NCBI GenBank assembly: GCA_963204845.1
Contig: CAUJIL010000153.1
Coordinates: forward strand, 1 to 14,748
Origin: Pseudomonadota bacterium
GTDB lineage: Bacteria; Pseudomonadota; Gammaproteobacteria; Pseudomonadales; UBA5518
Length of the DNA stretch: 14,748 nt
Direction: 5' to 3'
Part shown: piece by piece, positions 6,360 to 14,345 of the stretch
Numbering within the stretch: position 1 is the first letter of the stretch
Layout: the number at the start of each line of letters is the position of its first letter
Position numbers and translations under genes: made by a program
Notes under the pieces: model-generated
What the model saw: the letters and a program-made list of their open reading frames with translations, nothing else
Told to the model about the DNA's origin: nothing
Databases searched by the model: none

Positions 6360-8576
6360 ATGATGCCGGAAGTCCACCCCACGATCTGCCGCGTGTGCGC
6401 CGCCCACTGCGGCATCCTTGCCGAGGTTGCCGAGGGGCGCGTCGTCGCCGTTGCCGGTGATCGCGACAACCCGCTCTATCGCGGCTACCTCTGCCCGAAG
6501 GGGCGCACGCTCGCCGAGCAGCAGAATCATCCGGCACGACTGCTGCATTCAATGAAGCGAGCGAGCGATGGCACGCAGGCGCCGATCGCGCACGGACAGG
6601 CGATCGACGAGATCGCCGTGCGCCTGCAGGAGATCCTCGCGCGCCACGGCCCGCGCTCGATCGCGCTCTACACGGGCACCTATGCCTACATGTACCCGGC
6701 GGCGGCGCCGGTGGCGATGGCCTGGATGAATGCCATCGGCTCTCCCATGCGCTTTGCGCCGGCCACGATCGACAAGCCGGGCAAGGGCATCGCGATGGCT
6801 TTGCATGGCCGCTGGGAGGCGGGTCCGCAGACTTTCCGCGATGCGGACGCGTGGATGATCGTCGGCGCCAATCCGCCGGCATCCCGCTCGATCGGGGCAC
6901 CGCCGAACAACGGTGCGGGGCAACTGCACCATGCCGTGCGGCGCGGCATGCAGCTGGTCGTCATCGACCCCAGACGCACCGAGACGGCACGGCTCGCCAC
7001 CGTTCACCTGCAGGGTCGGCCGGGCCAGGATCCGGCGCTCCTGGCGGGCATGCTGCGCGTGATCCTGACGGAAGGCCGGCACGACCGCGATTTCGTGACG
7101 GCCAACGCGCAGGGACTGGATCGGCTTGCCGCTGCGGTCGCGCCGTTCACGCCGGACGTCGTGGCGCAGCGCGCCGACGTGCCGGCCGAGTTGCTGGTGC
7201 GTGCGGCACGCATCTTCGCCACCGGGCCGCGGGGCTTCGCCGTTGCCGGGACGGGGCCGAACATGGCGCCTCGCGGCACGCTGAGCGAGTACCTGCTGCT
7301 CTGTCTGAACACGGTCTGCGGGCGGTGGCTGCGCGCCGGCGAGCGCGTGCCGAACCCGGGGGTGCTGCTGCCCGCGTTCCTGCCGCGGGCGCAGGCGATC
7401 GCGCCGGTGCCGGGCTGGGGCTTCGGCGAGCAGATGCGGGTGCGCGGCCTCACCATGAGCGCCGCCGGGTTGCCGACCGCGGCACTCGCGGAGGAAATCC
7501 TGCTCGAAGGCGAGGGCAAGATCCGGGCACTGATCTGCGTCGGCGGCAATCCGGTGGCCGCGTGGCCGGACCAGCAGAAGACACTCGCCGCGATGCGGAG
7601 CCTGGATCTGCTCGTCACCATCGATTGCGAGATGTCGGCCACGGCGCAACTCGCGCATTACGTGATCGCGCCACGGCTGTCGATCGAGCAGCCGGGCATC
7701 ACGCTGCCGGTCGAGACGCTTTCAGGCTATGCCTACGGTATGGGCTACGAGGCACCGTATGCCCAATACACACCGCGACTCGTGGATCCACCGGCCGGGT
7801 CCGACGTGATCGAGGACTGGGAGTTCTTCCATGGCCTCGCGCGGCGCATGGGGCTGTCCCTGTCACTGCAGGCCGCGTATCCATGGATGCCCGCCGCCGC
7901 TGCCGCCGAGCCCGTCGCGCTCGACATGGAGCGCCGGCCCACCACCGATGATCTGCTCGGGATCCTGTGCCAAGGTTCGCGCATACCGCTCGCAGAGCTC
8001 CGGGCGCACCCCCACGGTCATGTGTTCGACGACGGGTCCGCCACGGTACGTCCGCAGGACCCGGCCTGCACGGCACGGCTCCAACTCGCCGATCCGTCCA
8101 TGCTGGAGGAACTCGGGGAGGTCGTGCGCGAAGCCGAGGAAGAGGCGCGGGAATTCCCGTACCGGCTCATTCCCCGTCGCCTCCCGGACGTCTACAACTC
8201 CTTCGGTCGCAGCTACGCCTTGCTGGTGCGCAAGTACCGCACCAACCCGGCCTTCATGCATCCGGATGATCTGGCCGCGCTCGGCGTGCACTACGGTGAG
8301 CTGGTCGAGATCCGCTCGGGCCATGGTGCAATCCTCGCCATTGCCGAGGCGGATGCCGGGCTGCGGCGCGGACTGGTGTCGATGAGCCACGCCTTCGGGG
8401 ATCTTCCCGGCGGCGACGAGGCGGAACGCGTGCGCAACGTCGGGAGCAATATTTCACGGCTGATACCGGTGGACCGGGATTTCGACCCGCACAGCGGCAT
8501 GCCGCGCATGAGCGCGGTGCCCGTGGACGTGCGCCGCCACGCTGCGCAACGCCCTGTCGGGGAACCTCATGATTGA
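6360..8576 (+). CDS. Molybdopterin-dependent oxidoreductase (DMSO reductase/BisC superfamily), cytoplasmic
   Basis: A 738-residue catalytic subunit of the bis-MGD molybdenum/tungsten oxidoreductase superfamily. Four cysteines, C10-x2-C13-x3-C17-x27-C45 (ending YLCPKG), form the N-terminal [4Fe-4S] site. The central domains contain DAWMIVGANPPAS, a cofactor-binding VVIDPRRTETA, and ICVGGNPVAAWPD; the C-terminal dinucleotide-binding domain runs from about RLIPRR to the end, with NPAFMHPDD and GELVEIRSGHG. The metal ligand is not certain; TIDKPGK at 136-142 occupies the expected region and its Asp138 is a candidate. No twin-arginine signal is present, so it should be cytoplasmic. ATG 6360 and ATG 6363 are adjacent; GGAG at 6352-6355 is better spaced (7 bases) for 6363. 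No electron-transfer subunit or maturation gene is beside it. Substrate unknown. Confidence 0.92.
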   Translation: MMPEVHPTICRVCAAHCGILAEVAEGRVVAVAGDRDNPLYRGYLCPKGRTLAEQQNHPARLLHSMKRASDGTQAPIAHGQAIDEIAVRLQEILARHGPRSIALYTGTYAYMYPAAAPVAMAWMNAIGSPMRFAPATIDKPGKGIAMALHGRWEAGPQTFRDADAWMIVGANPPASRSIGAPPNNGAGQLHHAVRRGMQLVVIDPRRTETARLATVHLQGRPGQDPALLAGMLRVILTEGRHDRDFVTANAQGLDRLAAAVAPFTPDVVAQRADVPAELLVRAARIFATGPRGFAVAGTGPNMAPRGTLSEYLLLCLNTVCGRWLRAGERVPNPGVLLPAFLPRAQAIAPVPGWGFGEQMRVRGLTMSAAGLPTAALAEEILLEGEGKIRALICVGGNPVAAWPDQQKTLAAMRSLDLLVTIDCEMSATAQLAHYVIAPRLSIEQPGITLPVETLSGYAYGMGYEAPYAQYTPRLVDPPAGSDVIEDWEFFHGLARRMGLSLSLQAAYPWMPAAAAAEPVALDMERRPTTDDLLGILCQGSRIPLAELRAHPHGHVFDDGSATVRPQDPACTARLQLADPSMLEELGEVVREAEEEAREFPYRLIPRRLPDVYNSFGRSYALLVRKYRTNPAFMHPDDLAALGVHYGELVEIRSGHGAILAIAEADAGLRRGLVSMSHAFGDLPGGDEAERVRNVGSNISRLIPVDRDFDPHSGMPRMSAVPVDVRRHAAQRPVGEPHD

Positions 8577-8615
8577 TCACGCAAACACGGGGACCACGCC
8601 ATGAGCGGCAGCGAC

Positions 8616-8640
8616 GCCGTCACGTGTGGTCACTCACGGC
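8616..8640. terminator. Possible hairpin between convergent genes
   Basis: GCCGT (8616-8620) pairs with ACGGC (8636-8640), with an inner GTG/CAC pairing, in the short gap between the end of the molybdoenzyme gene and the end of the dehydrogenase gene. There is no T tract on either strand and the stem is interrupted, so this is a weak candidate for a bidirectional terminator. Confidence 0.2.
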
Positions 8641-9488
8641 GCCGCGTCGGGATAGTCCACCGCGCGGGATTGCTGCGCCCAGTCCTCCAGACGTTGTTGC
8701 AACTCGGCAAGCTTGGCGCGATAGCTCGCCAGCAGCCCGGTTCCCAGCACCAGCGTCGGTGGCGGATCGTCCATCGTCGCCAGCCGGAGGAAGACTTCCG
8801 CCGCACGCTCTGGGTCTCCGGGCTGCTTGCCGTCCATCGCGGCGATCGCATCCAGCCGTGCGCCCACCGTCTCTGCGTAGTCCTGCATGCGGCGCGGGCT
8901 GCGCTGCATCGAGCGGCCCGACCAGTCGGTCCTGAATGCACCGGGCTGCACGGATACCACCCGGATCCCGAGCGGAGCGACCTCACGGGTCAGTGCTTCC
9001 ATCAAGCCCTCGAGGGCGTACTTGGATGCGCTGTAGTAGCCGGTACCCGGATTCGCCATCAAACCCGCCTGGGAGGAATTGTTCAGGATGCGGCCGGCGC
9101 GCCGCGCACGGAAGTGCGGCAGCACGGCGAGCGTCATCTGCACGGTGCCGAAAAAATTGGTCTCGAACATCGCGCGGACGGCCGCCTCCTCACCCTCCTC
9201 GATGGCGGCGACGTAGCCGTAGCCGGCATTGTTGACCAGCACGTCTATGCGTCCGAATCGTTCGATGGTATCCGCGACGGCGCATTCCCGCTGGGACGCA
9301 TCGGTGATGTCGAGCGCCAGCGCGATGGCCGTCTCCGGATAGGAACGGCAGAGGTCGGCGAGGGTTTCGGGGCGCCGTGCCGTGACCGCCACGCGGGCAC
9401 CGGCCGCCAGCGCGCAGCGGGCGATTTCACGGCCGAAGCCGCTCGAACAGCCGGTGATCAGCCATACCGTGTCTGCAGGATCCCTCAT
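8634..9488 (-). CDS. Short-chain dehydrogenase/reductase (SDR), classical type
   Basis: A 284-residue NAD(P)-dependent oxidoreductase with a complete classical SDR core: TGCSSGFG nucleotide-binding loop at residues 12-19, NNAG at 86-89, Asn111, Ser139, and the catalytic Tyr152/Lys156 in YYSASK. ARR at 37-39 after the second strand suggests NADP(H) preference. RVVSVQPGAFRTDW after the active site is the usual PG motif region. It would interconvert an alcohol and a ketone in the cytoplasm. The ATG at 9488-9486 overlaps the TGA of the upstream DUF1214 gene (ATGA), so it is probably translated by coupling and is the last gene of the receptor operon. A longer open frame reaches 10097, but that extension is out of frame with the real DUF1214 gene. 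Substrate is not deducible. Confidence 0.93.
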   Translation of the reverse strand: MRDPADTVWLITGCSSGFGREIARCALAAGARVAVTARRPETLADLCRSYPETAIALALDITDASQRECAVADTIERFGRIDVLVNNAGYGYVAAIEEGEEAAVRAMFETNFFGTVQMTLAVLPHFRARRAGRILNNSSQAGLMANPGTGYYSASKYALEGLMEALTREVAPLGIRVVSVQPGAFRTDWSGRSMQRSPRRMQDYAETVGARLDAIAAMDGKQPGDPERAAEVFLRLATMDDPPPTLVLGTGLLASYRAKLAELQQRLEDWAQQSRAVDYPDAAP

Positions 9489-10741
9489 GTGCTCCCGTTC
9501 TCCGCCAGGCGCCAGGCGTAGCTCTGCGCACGCCGTTCCAGTTGTTCCCTTCGCCCGACCGCATCGACGCGCGGAACGCCGGCCGGCAGCACCGCATCGA
9601 GTTCCGCCAGCGGCACCAGCGCCGAGCGCACACCCAGGTCCGGCCCGGGTCGACCGGTCGCGAACTCGGCCCAACGCAGCGTGAGTATCCCCTCGGGCAT
9701 GTCGGTGGGGTCGAGCCAGTTGTGGACTCCGGGGTCGCGCATCGCCAGCACGAAGGTGTACGCGCCATCGGTGTCGGGCAACGCCTGGCAGCGGTTCAGG
9801 CAGCCGTTGCGCTGCACGATCTCGTTGGTCGTTCCCCAGACATTGGTGATCGGCGCGATGAAATACGCCGCGCCGCCCATCGTCACGTTCAACACCAGCG
9901 CGGTATCGGCGTCCGGTAACACGAACTGACCCAGAATGTAGATCTGGTTGCGCAGGGCACCGTCGCTGTCGCGGTCGATGACGAAACCGAACGCGTTGGC
10001 CGGCTTGTCCAGCGCCTGGCGATTCCAGCGCGTGGTGTTGGTCGCCCAGTCGTGCAGGTACTGCCTGATCCGTGTCAGGTTTTCCTTCTCGCTCCACGGC
10101 GGACGCGGCGGCTCGCCACCGAGCCGTTCCACACTCAACTCGTTGGCCCGGTCGTTCGCCCAGTCGAAGATCACGTCGCGAATATAGAACTCGTGGGCAT
10201 CTTCGGTCAGGCGCACGTGGTTCGGCCGCCCCCCGGGCGGGTCAGCGTCCACGCTGACCTCGAAGTACCCCTGCGCATCGACCACGAGGTCCTTGCCGTC
10301 GAGCAGGCCGACGGTCTGCATGTGCCGGTTCCACAGCGTGAAGTAGTTCTCCACCAGCCTGCGCTCGGCGACCCGGCCACGGATCACGTAGCGCTGCGTA
10401 TGATCGACCGGAATCACCCGGTACACGGTGTCGGGGTTGTCGATGCCCCAGCGGCTACCCGGGATGCGCACGCCCCGCAGTGAATGCGGCAGGCGGGTGA
10501 TCGTGATCACCTTCGGATACAGCGGATCCTGGTTGAGCGCCCAGATCACCGCGCCGTACATCACTTCCTCGAACGACCGCTCGAAGCAGCCCCGCATGGC
10601 ATCGGACGGTTGCACCAGATCCAGCCAGTACCCGCGCAGGCGCTCGCGCTCCGCCGCGATTTCCGGGTGCTGGTGGTACGCGAGCCCGAGCATCTCGTGT
10701 TCGCGCTGCTCCGGTGTATCGACCGGGTTGTGAGGCCGCAT
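9485..10741 (-). CDS. DUF1214 domain protein (paralogue 2)
   Basis: A 418-residue protein without signal peptide or membrane segment. It shares with the protein at 2644-3762 the N-terminal block DNPDTVYRVIPVD...YVIRG (101-122), a HEFYIRDV segment, and the C-terminal MRDPGVHNWLDP (334-345), but is ~46 residues longer, mainly at the N-terminus and C-terminus. The N-terminal region is rich in charged residues (EQREHE, AAERERLRGYW). The biochemical role of this family is not established. The start at 10741 is fixed by AGGAG at 10750-10754, 8 bases away; the frame is open to 10855 but that part lies inside the receptor gene. It starts 23 bases after the receptor stop and overlaps the dehydrogenase start by 4 bases, so its role is likely tied to the same imported substrate. 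Confidence 0.85.
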   Translation of the reverse strand: MRPHNPVDTPEQREHEMLGLAYHQHPEIAAERERLRGYWLDLVQPSDAMRGCFERSFEEVMYGAVIWALNQDPLYPKVITITRLPHSLRGVRIPGSRWGIDNPDTVYRVIPVDHTQRYVIRGRVAERRLVENYFTLWNRHMQTVGLLDGKDLVVDAQGYFEVSVDADPPGGRPNHVRLTEDAHEFYIRDVIFDWANDRANELSVERLGGEPPRPPWSEKENLTRIRQYLHDWATNTTRWNRQALDKPANAFGFVIDRDSDGALRNQIYILGQFVLPDADTALVLNVTMGGAAYFIAPITNVWGTTNEIVQRNGCLNRCQALPDTDGAYTFVLAMRDPGVHNWLDPTDMPEGILTLRWAEFATGRPGPDLGVRSALVPLAELDAVLPAGVPRVDAVGRREQLERRAQSYAWRLAENGST

Positions 10742-10749
10742 GTCAGGTT

Positions 10750-10754
10750 CTCCT
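10750..10754 (-). promoter_or_regulatory. Ribosome binding site deciding the DUF1214 (paralogue 2) start
   Basis: AGGAG, 8 bases before ATG 10741, selects this start over in-frame codons further upstream. The 17 bases ending in this ATG match those before the receptor gene at 15 positions (both contain AGGAGAACCTG). Confidence 0.7.
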
Positions 10755-10764
10755 GTCGTATCGC

Positions 10765-13158
10765 CTAGTAAGTGTATGTGACGTCCACGCCGTACATGCG
10801 GGGAGGAATGAACGAATCCACCGCGAAGCCCAGCGCCCCGAAATCGATTCCCCACTCCCGGTATTCCTCGTCGCCGAGGTTCTTGCCCCAGAGGGCGACC
10901 TGCAGTTCGCCGGCACCCGCGTCGATCCCCCTCAGTGTCGCACGGGCGTTGACCAGCGTCTGGTCCTCGGCGCTGTCGTAGAGGTTGTTCACCGGATGGA
11001 AATAACGCTCGCCCGTGTACGACGCATCGACCTGCAATGCCAGATCCCCCAACGGGAACGAGGGCACCGCGTACTCCAGTATCAGCGAGCCTTTTTGCCG
11101 CGGTGTGTGGATCGTTTTCGCGAAGTCGGAGATGTCCACGTTCACCTTTCCCGAGGGCAAACCGGTGACGGGATCGCTCGGCGTCGTTTCGAATTCGTTG
11201 ATGTCGATGTCGATGTAGCCGAAGTTCGCCTGCAGCAGCCAGCCCGGCGCGGGGATGAACGCCACCTCGAGTTCCAGGCCCAATGCCTCCTGTTCACCGG
11301 AGTTGGCGATGACCGACGACGCCCCGTTCGAGCCGGCCTCGAACTGCGTGACCTGCTTGTCCTCGTAGACGTAATGGAACAGGGCGCCATTGATGCGCAG
11401 TCGTTGATCCATCAGATCCGCCTTGGCTCCGATCTCGTAAGAGACGACGTTTTCCTCGTCGAAGGGCGTGGCGAAGCCGCTGGAGGTGGACGCACGGGCG
11501 TTGAAACCGCCGGAGCGAAAGCCCGTGGCGATGGTGGCATAGGTGTTGATGTCGTCGTTGACCGCATAACTCACGGTCAACGCGGGGTTGACGTTGGACC
11601 AGGAGTCGTCCGCGTCAACCTGGTTCAGCCCCTCGCTGCGGATGATGCCCGAATTGCGCAGGAATGCCTCCTTGTTGTCGCGGGTGTAGCGCAACCCCCC
11701 CGTGACCTCCCACTGCTCGGTCAGTGCGTAGCTCAGCTGCCCGTACGCTGCCACGGAGTCGTTGTCGGATCCGTACTGGAAGATCGGCGTCGACAATACC
11801 GTGTCCTTGCCGAGGCATGCCGCCGGATTGGTGAACGTTCGATCGCGGCAGAGGAAGGATTGCGTTCCCTGGGGCAGGCGGCCATAGGCCATGACGGCCG
11901 GAAAAACAAAGGTCTGCGGATTGTCCTCGTAGGTTTCCTCCTCGAAGTAATACAGCCCGAAGGTGTATTTCATGCGCTCTTCGAACGCGTCACCCAGTAC
12001 CTGCAACTCCTGCGTGAACTGGTCCTGCTCGTCGTAGCGCACGGCCGAGAACATCGACACGAATTGCCCCGCGGGAATGACGCCACCCTTGCCGTCGAGC
12101 ACCGTCAGGCCGTCCGACGGAAAGGCTCCGTATTCGTTGCCCGTGGTACCTGCATCCCAGTCGCGGTACGCGGTGATCGATTTCAGGGTCACACCGCCCA
12201 CCTCCCATGCGAGGGTCAGGGCGTAGCCGTCGATCGTGGACCAGGTATCCGGCCGGGTGGAGATCGCCATGGGCAGGCCATCGAGCCGGTCCGGAGACGC
12301 GAACTCCGTGGCCTGCGCGTAGATCGCGCCCCCGAGGCTCGTCTGGTACGGCCGCACGTGTACGAGCTGGGGCAGCGAGCCGTTGGTGAGCCGGTCGGTG
12401 TAGTCGTAGGTGAAGTCGGCAGTGACACTGTCCGTCGGCTCCCAACGCACTGCGATCCTGGCCGCCTTCGACTTGTCGACCTCGCCGAGCTTGTTGTCGG
12501 CCAGGAGGTTGTCCAGCCACCCTTCGCGCTTCCAGTGCGTGTAGGACAGTGTCGCGGAGAGGTCCGCGTATTTGCCCGTGTCCACGGTCGTCTCGCTGCG
12601 ATAGTAGTCGTAGTTTCCTGCGGCCAGCTTCTGCTTGAACCCGAATTCGGCGGCCGGTTTGCGGGTGACGAGGTTGATGGCGCCGCCGATCGCATTGCGT
12701 CCGTACAACGTACCCTGGGGACCGCGCAGCACCTCGATGCGTTCCAGTTCCACGGTGTCGAACGCGGCCCCGGAGATCCTGGCGATATACACACCGTCCG
12801 CGTACAGCCCCACCGTCGGCTCCGTGAGCAGCGAAGGATCGCTGGAAGACATGCCGCGCATGCTGTAGCCGTAGTTGTCGTAGCTTCCGGGCGGTTTGCG
12901 AATCTCGAGGTTGGGGGTGTACTTGGCCACATCGCCGGCTTCGCGCACGCCGAGCCGTTCGAGGTTGACCGCGTCGAAACTCGAGATCGAGATCGGTGTT
13001 TCCTGCAGGTTCGCCTCGCGCTTCTGCGCGGTGACGATGACTTCGTCGAGCACATCAGCGCGGGAATCCGCGGATTCCTGCGCCAGCACCGGCCCGATGG
13101 CGCCGGCGAGCGACAGGGAAATGAACAGGGACAGCGACTTCTCGTGCGTGTGACTCAT
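10765..13158 (-). CDS. TonB-dependent outer-membrane receptor
   Basis: A 797-residue outer-membrane receptor that would use TonB/ExbBD energy to import a large or scarce substrate. Residues 1-26 form a Sec signal peptide (hydrophobic LSLFISLSLAGAIG, cleavage after VLA). A TonB-box-like DEVIVTAQ is at 38-45, followed directly by the plug (TPISISSFDAVNLERLGV, then VEVLRGPQG-type ERIEVLRGPQGTLYGRNAIG) and a 22-strand-type barrel rich in alternating aromatic residues. The protein ends in VDVTYTY, an outer-membrane C-terminal signal. No N-terminal signalling (STN) domain is present, so it is not an anti-sigma-type transducer. A Cys pair (FLCRD...AACLG) probably bridges an extracellular loop. GAGGAG 8 bases upstream supports the start. 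It heads the operon with DUF1214 and SDR genes; its likely cargo is the operon's substrate rather than iron, by context only. Confidence 0.95.
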   Translation of the reverse strand: MSHTHEKSLSLFISLSLAGAIGPVLAQESADSRADVLDEVIVTAQKREANLQETPISISSFDAVNLERLGVREAGDVAKYTPNLEIRKPPGSYDNYGYSMRGMSSSDPSLLTEPTVGLYADGVYIARISGAAFDTVELERIEVLRGPQGTLYGRNAIGGAINLVTRKPAAEFGFKQKLAAGNYDYYRSETTVDTGKYADLSATLSYTHWKREGWLDNLLADNKLGEVDKSKAARIAVRWEPTDSVTADFTYDYTDRLTNGSLPQLVHVRPYQTSLGGAIYAQATEFASPDRLDGLPMAISTRPDTWSTIDGYALTLAWEVGGVTLKSITAYRDWDAGTTGNEYGAFPSDGLTVLDGKGGVIPAGQFVSMFSAVRYDEQDQFTQELQVLGDAFEERMKYTFGLYYFEEETYEDNPQTFVFPAVMAYGRLPQGTQSFLCRDRTFTNPAACLGKDTVLSTPIFQYGSDNDSVAAYGQLSYALTEQWEVTGGLRYTRDNKEAFLRNSGIIRSEGLNQVDADDSWSNVNPALTVSYAVNDDINTYATIATGFRSGGFNARASTSSGFATPFDEENVVSYEIGAKADLMDQRLRINGALFHYVYEDKQVTQFEAGSNGASSVIANSGEQEALGLELEVAFIPAPGWLLQANFGYIDIDINEFETTPSDPVTGLPSGKVNVDISDFAKTIHTPRQKGSLILEYAVPSFPLGDLALQVDASYTGERYFHPVNNLYDSAEDQTLVNARATLRGIDAGAGELQVALWGKNLGDEEYREWGIDFGALGFAVDSFIPPRMYGVDVTYTY

Positions 13159-13315
13159 GGCAGGTTCTCCTCGATCGTTGTTCTATTGTCAGAGACCGTT
13201 CGACACGCACGATTTTGGTAAACGCGGTATCGCGCTTTCGGATAGTAAACTCGGTATCAGAAAAAGCAAGCGCGAATCATGCCCGCCGGATCGACCGGCA
13301 GGCCGGGGACCGCGA
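13159..13315 (-). promoter_or_regulatory. Upstream region of the receptor operon
   Basis: The 157 bases between the regulator stop and the receptor start should carry the receptor promoter. GAGGAG at 13167-13172 is the ribosome site. Two near-identical 14-base repeats lie at 13218-13231 and 13245-13258. A small dyad GCCGG/CCGGC near 13283-13297 lies just after the regulator gene and could weakly terminate it, but the only T run comes some 20 bases later. No clean -35/-10 pair was found. Confidence 0.5.
13218..13258. repeat. Tandem operator-like direct repeats
   Basis: GTAAACGCGGTATC (13218-13231) and GTAAACTCGGTATC (13245-13258) are identical at 13 of 14 bases and start 27 bases apart, between 60 and 100 bases before the receptor ATG. 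Each is also an imperfect dyad (GTAAAC against GGTATC). They look like regulator-binding sites and the adjacent double-MarR protein is the obvious candidate. A nine-base match, GTAAACGCG, recurs on the minus strand at 14657-14649 upstream of the regulator unit. Confidence 0.55.
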
Positions 13316-14299
13316 TCAGGAAAACGTGCGGGCGGGGACGCTAAGCCCCAGATCGGCGATGACCCGTGACAGGCTGGCCCGCATCCACTGCATTCGGCGC
13401 AAGCCGACGATCGTGCCGTAGTCCTCTTCGATTTCGCGAAACGCCTGGAGCAGGTCCGCGCTGAACACGACGCCTGCCGGCGTGAACTCCACGCGGCGAA
13501 CGCGGCGGTCGCTCGGATCCTCACGCGACACGACGTAGCCCAGGCGCTGCACGGCGGTGACCTGCTTGCCCATGGCCTGCAGGGATATCGCGGCCGAATC
13601 CGCCAGCGCTCCGAGGGACATTCCCCCGAGACCGAGGTGGCTCAGGACCGCGACATGATCGAAGCGGATCCGGTGATGACCGTGCCGCGCCATGATCTGC
13701 GCGCAGCGTCGATGGTAGTCGTCTCCCGCCAGTTGCAGGTAACGCCCCAGATTGTGCGAGAGGTAGGCTCCGGAGCGGGTTCGCCGGTGCCCCGGTTGCG
13801 GGGAGTGGATGGCCTGCTGTCCGCTGGGCGTGATCTCGACGCCCAGGCGTTGCAGGAAATCGAACAGTCGCTCTTCGAGTTGTTCGAGCGTGTCGGCGCC
13901 GACCAGCCCGGAGTATTCGGCATAGATGCGCTCGATGATCCGGCTGGAGTCCTCCAGCAGACGGATACCCTGCGGCGTGAACCGGATCCGGGTCGCGCGA
14001 CGGTCCTGGAGGTCCGGCTCGCGCATCACGAATCCCTGCGCAACCAGATCCTCAACGATTTTCGCCATGGCACGGTGGGTGATGCCGGCACGCTCGGCGA
14101 GCGTGGTGAGGCGATTGCCCTGCAATTCGAGGTTGCGCAGCAGCGCACCGTGCACGGGCCTGATGGCGCCATAGCCGTGGCGCCGGTACTGAACCAGGAT
14201 GCGCGCGGAAAAATCGTTGGCCACCGCGATCATGCGATGGCCCAGGCTCTGCGAACGCGCGGCGTCCAGCGCCTGCTGTGTCAAGCGGTGTGTAGCCAA
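13316..14299 (-). CDS. Tandem double-MarR transcriptional regulator
   Basis: About 327 residues, twice the usual MarR length, made of two winged-helix MarR-like domains in one chain. The first spans roughly residues 25-155 with recognition region LTTLAERAGITHRAMAKIVE and wing DLQDRRATRIRFTPQG (97-112). The second spans roughly 178-318 with LGALADSAAISLQAMGKQV and wing DPSDRRVRRVEFTPAG (262-277). Both wings keep the D-x-x-D-R-R...F-T-P-x-G MarR signature, so both domains probably bind DNA; each is flanked by dimerisation-type helices, giving a covalent dimer. MarR proteins usually repress until an aromatic or lipophilic ligand binds. I chose TTG 14299 (GGAG 11 bases upstream) because ATG 14398 would overlap the end of the 86-residue gene and add non-family sequence; ATG 14233 is another option. 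It lies just upstream of the receptor operon on the same strand. Confidence 0.85.
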   Translation of the reverse strand: MATHRLTQQALDAARSQSLGHRMIAVANDFSARILVQYRRHGYGAIRPVHGALLRNLELQGNRLTTLAERAGITHRAMAKIVEDLVAQGFVMREPDLQDRRATRIRFTPQGIRLLEDSSRIIERIYAEYSGLVGADTLEQLEERLFDFLQRLGVEITPSGQQAIHSPQPGHRRTRSGAYLSHNLGRYLQLAGDDYHRRCAQIMARHGHHRIRFDHVAVLSHLGLGGMSLGALADSAAISLQAMGKQVTAVQRLGYVVSREDPSDRRVRRVEFTPAGVVFSADLLQAFREIEEDYGTIVGLRRMQWMRASLSRVIADLGLSVPARTFS

Positions 14300-14345
14300 A
14301 CCAGCATCTTCTCCGCAACACGGCGTCGTGGGGCGAACGATAACA

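Noticed and set aside
5222..6460. A 412-codon plus-strand frame opposite the amidohydrolase
   Set aside because: Antisense shadow; the amidohydrolase has a good ribosome site and metal motif.
6549..7658. A 369-codon minus-strand frame opposite the molybdoenzyme
   Set aside because: Antisense shadow without any domain-like motif.
8601..9521. A plus-strand frame starting just after the molybdoenzyme gene
   Set aside because: It looked like a downstream partner gene, but it is antisense to the SDR, which has a complete active site.
10714..13221. An 835-codon plus-strand open frame opposite the TonB receptor
   Set aside because: It is antisense to a receptor with clear signal peptide, plug and barrel; its translation is Arg/Val/Gly/Asp-rich with no recognisable domain. 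Long antisense frames are common in high-GC coding DNA.
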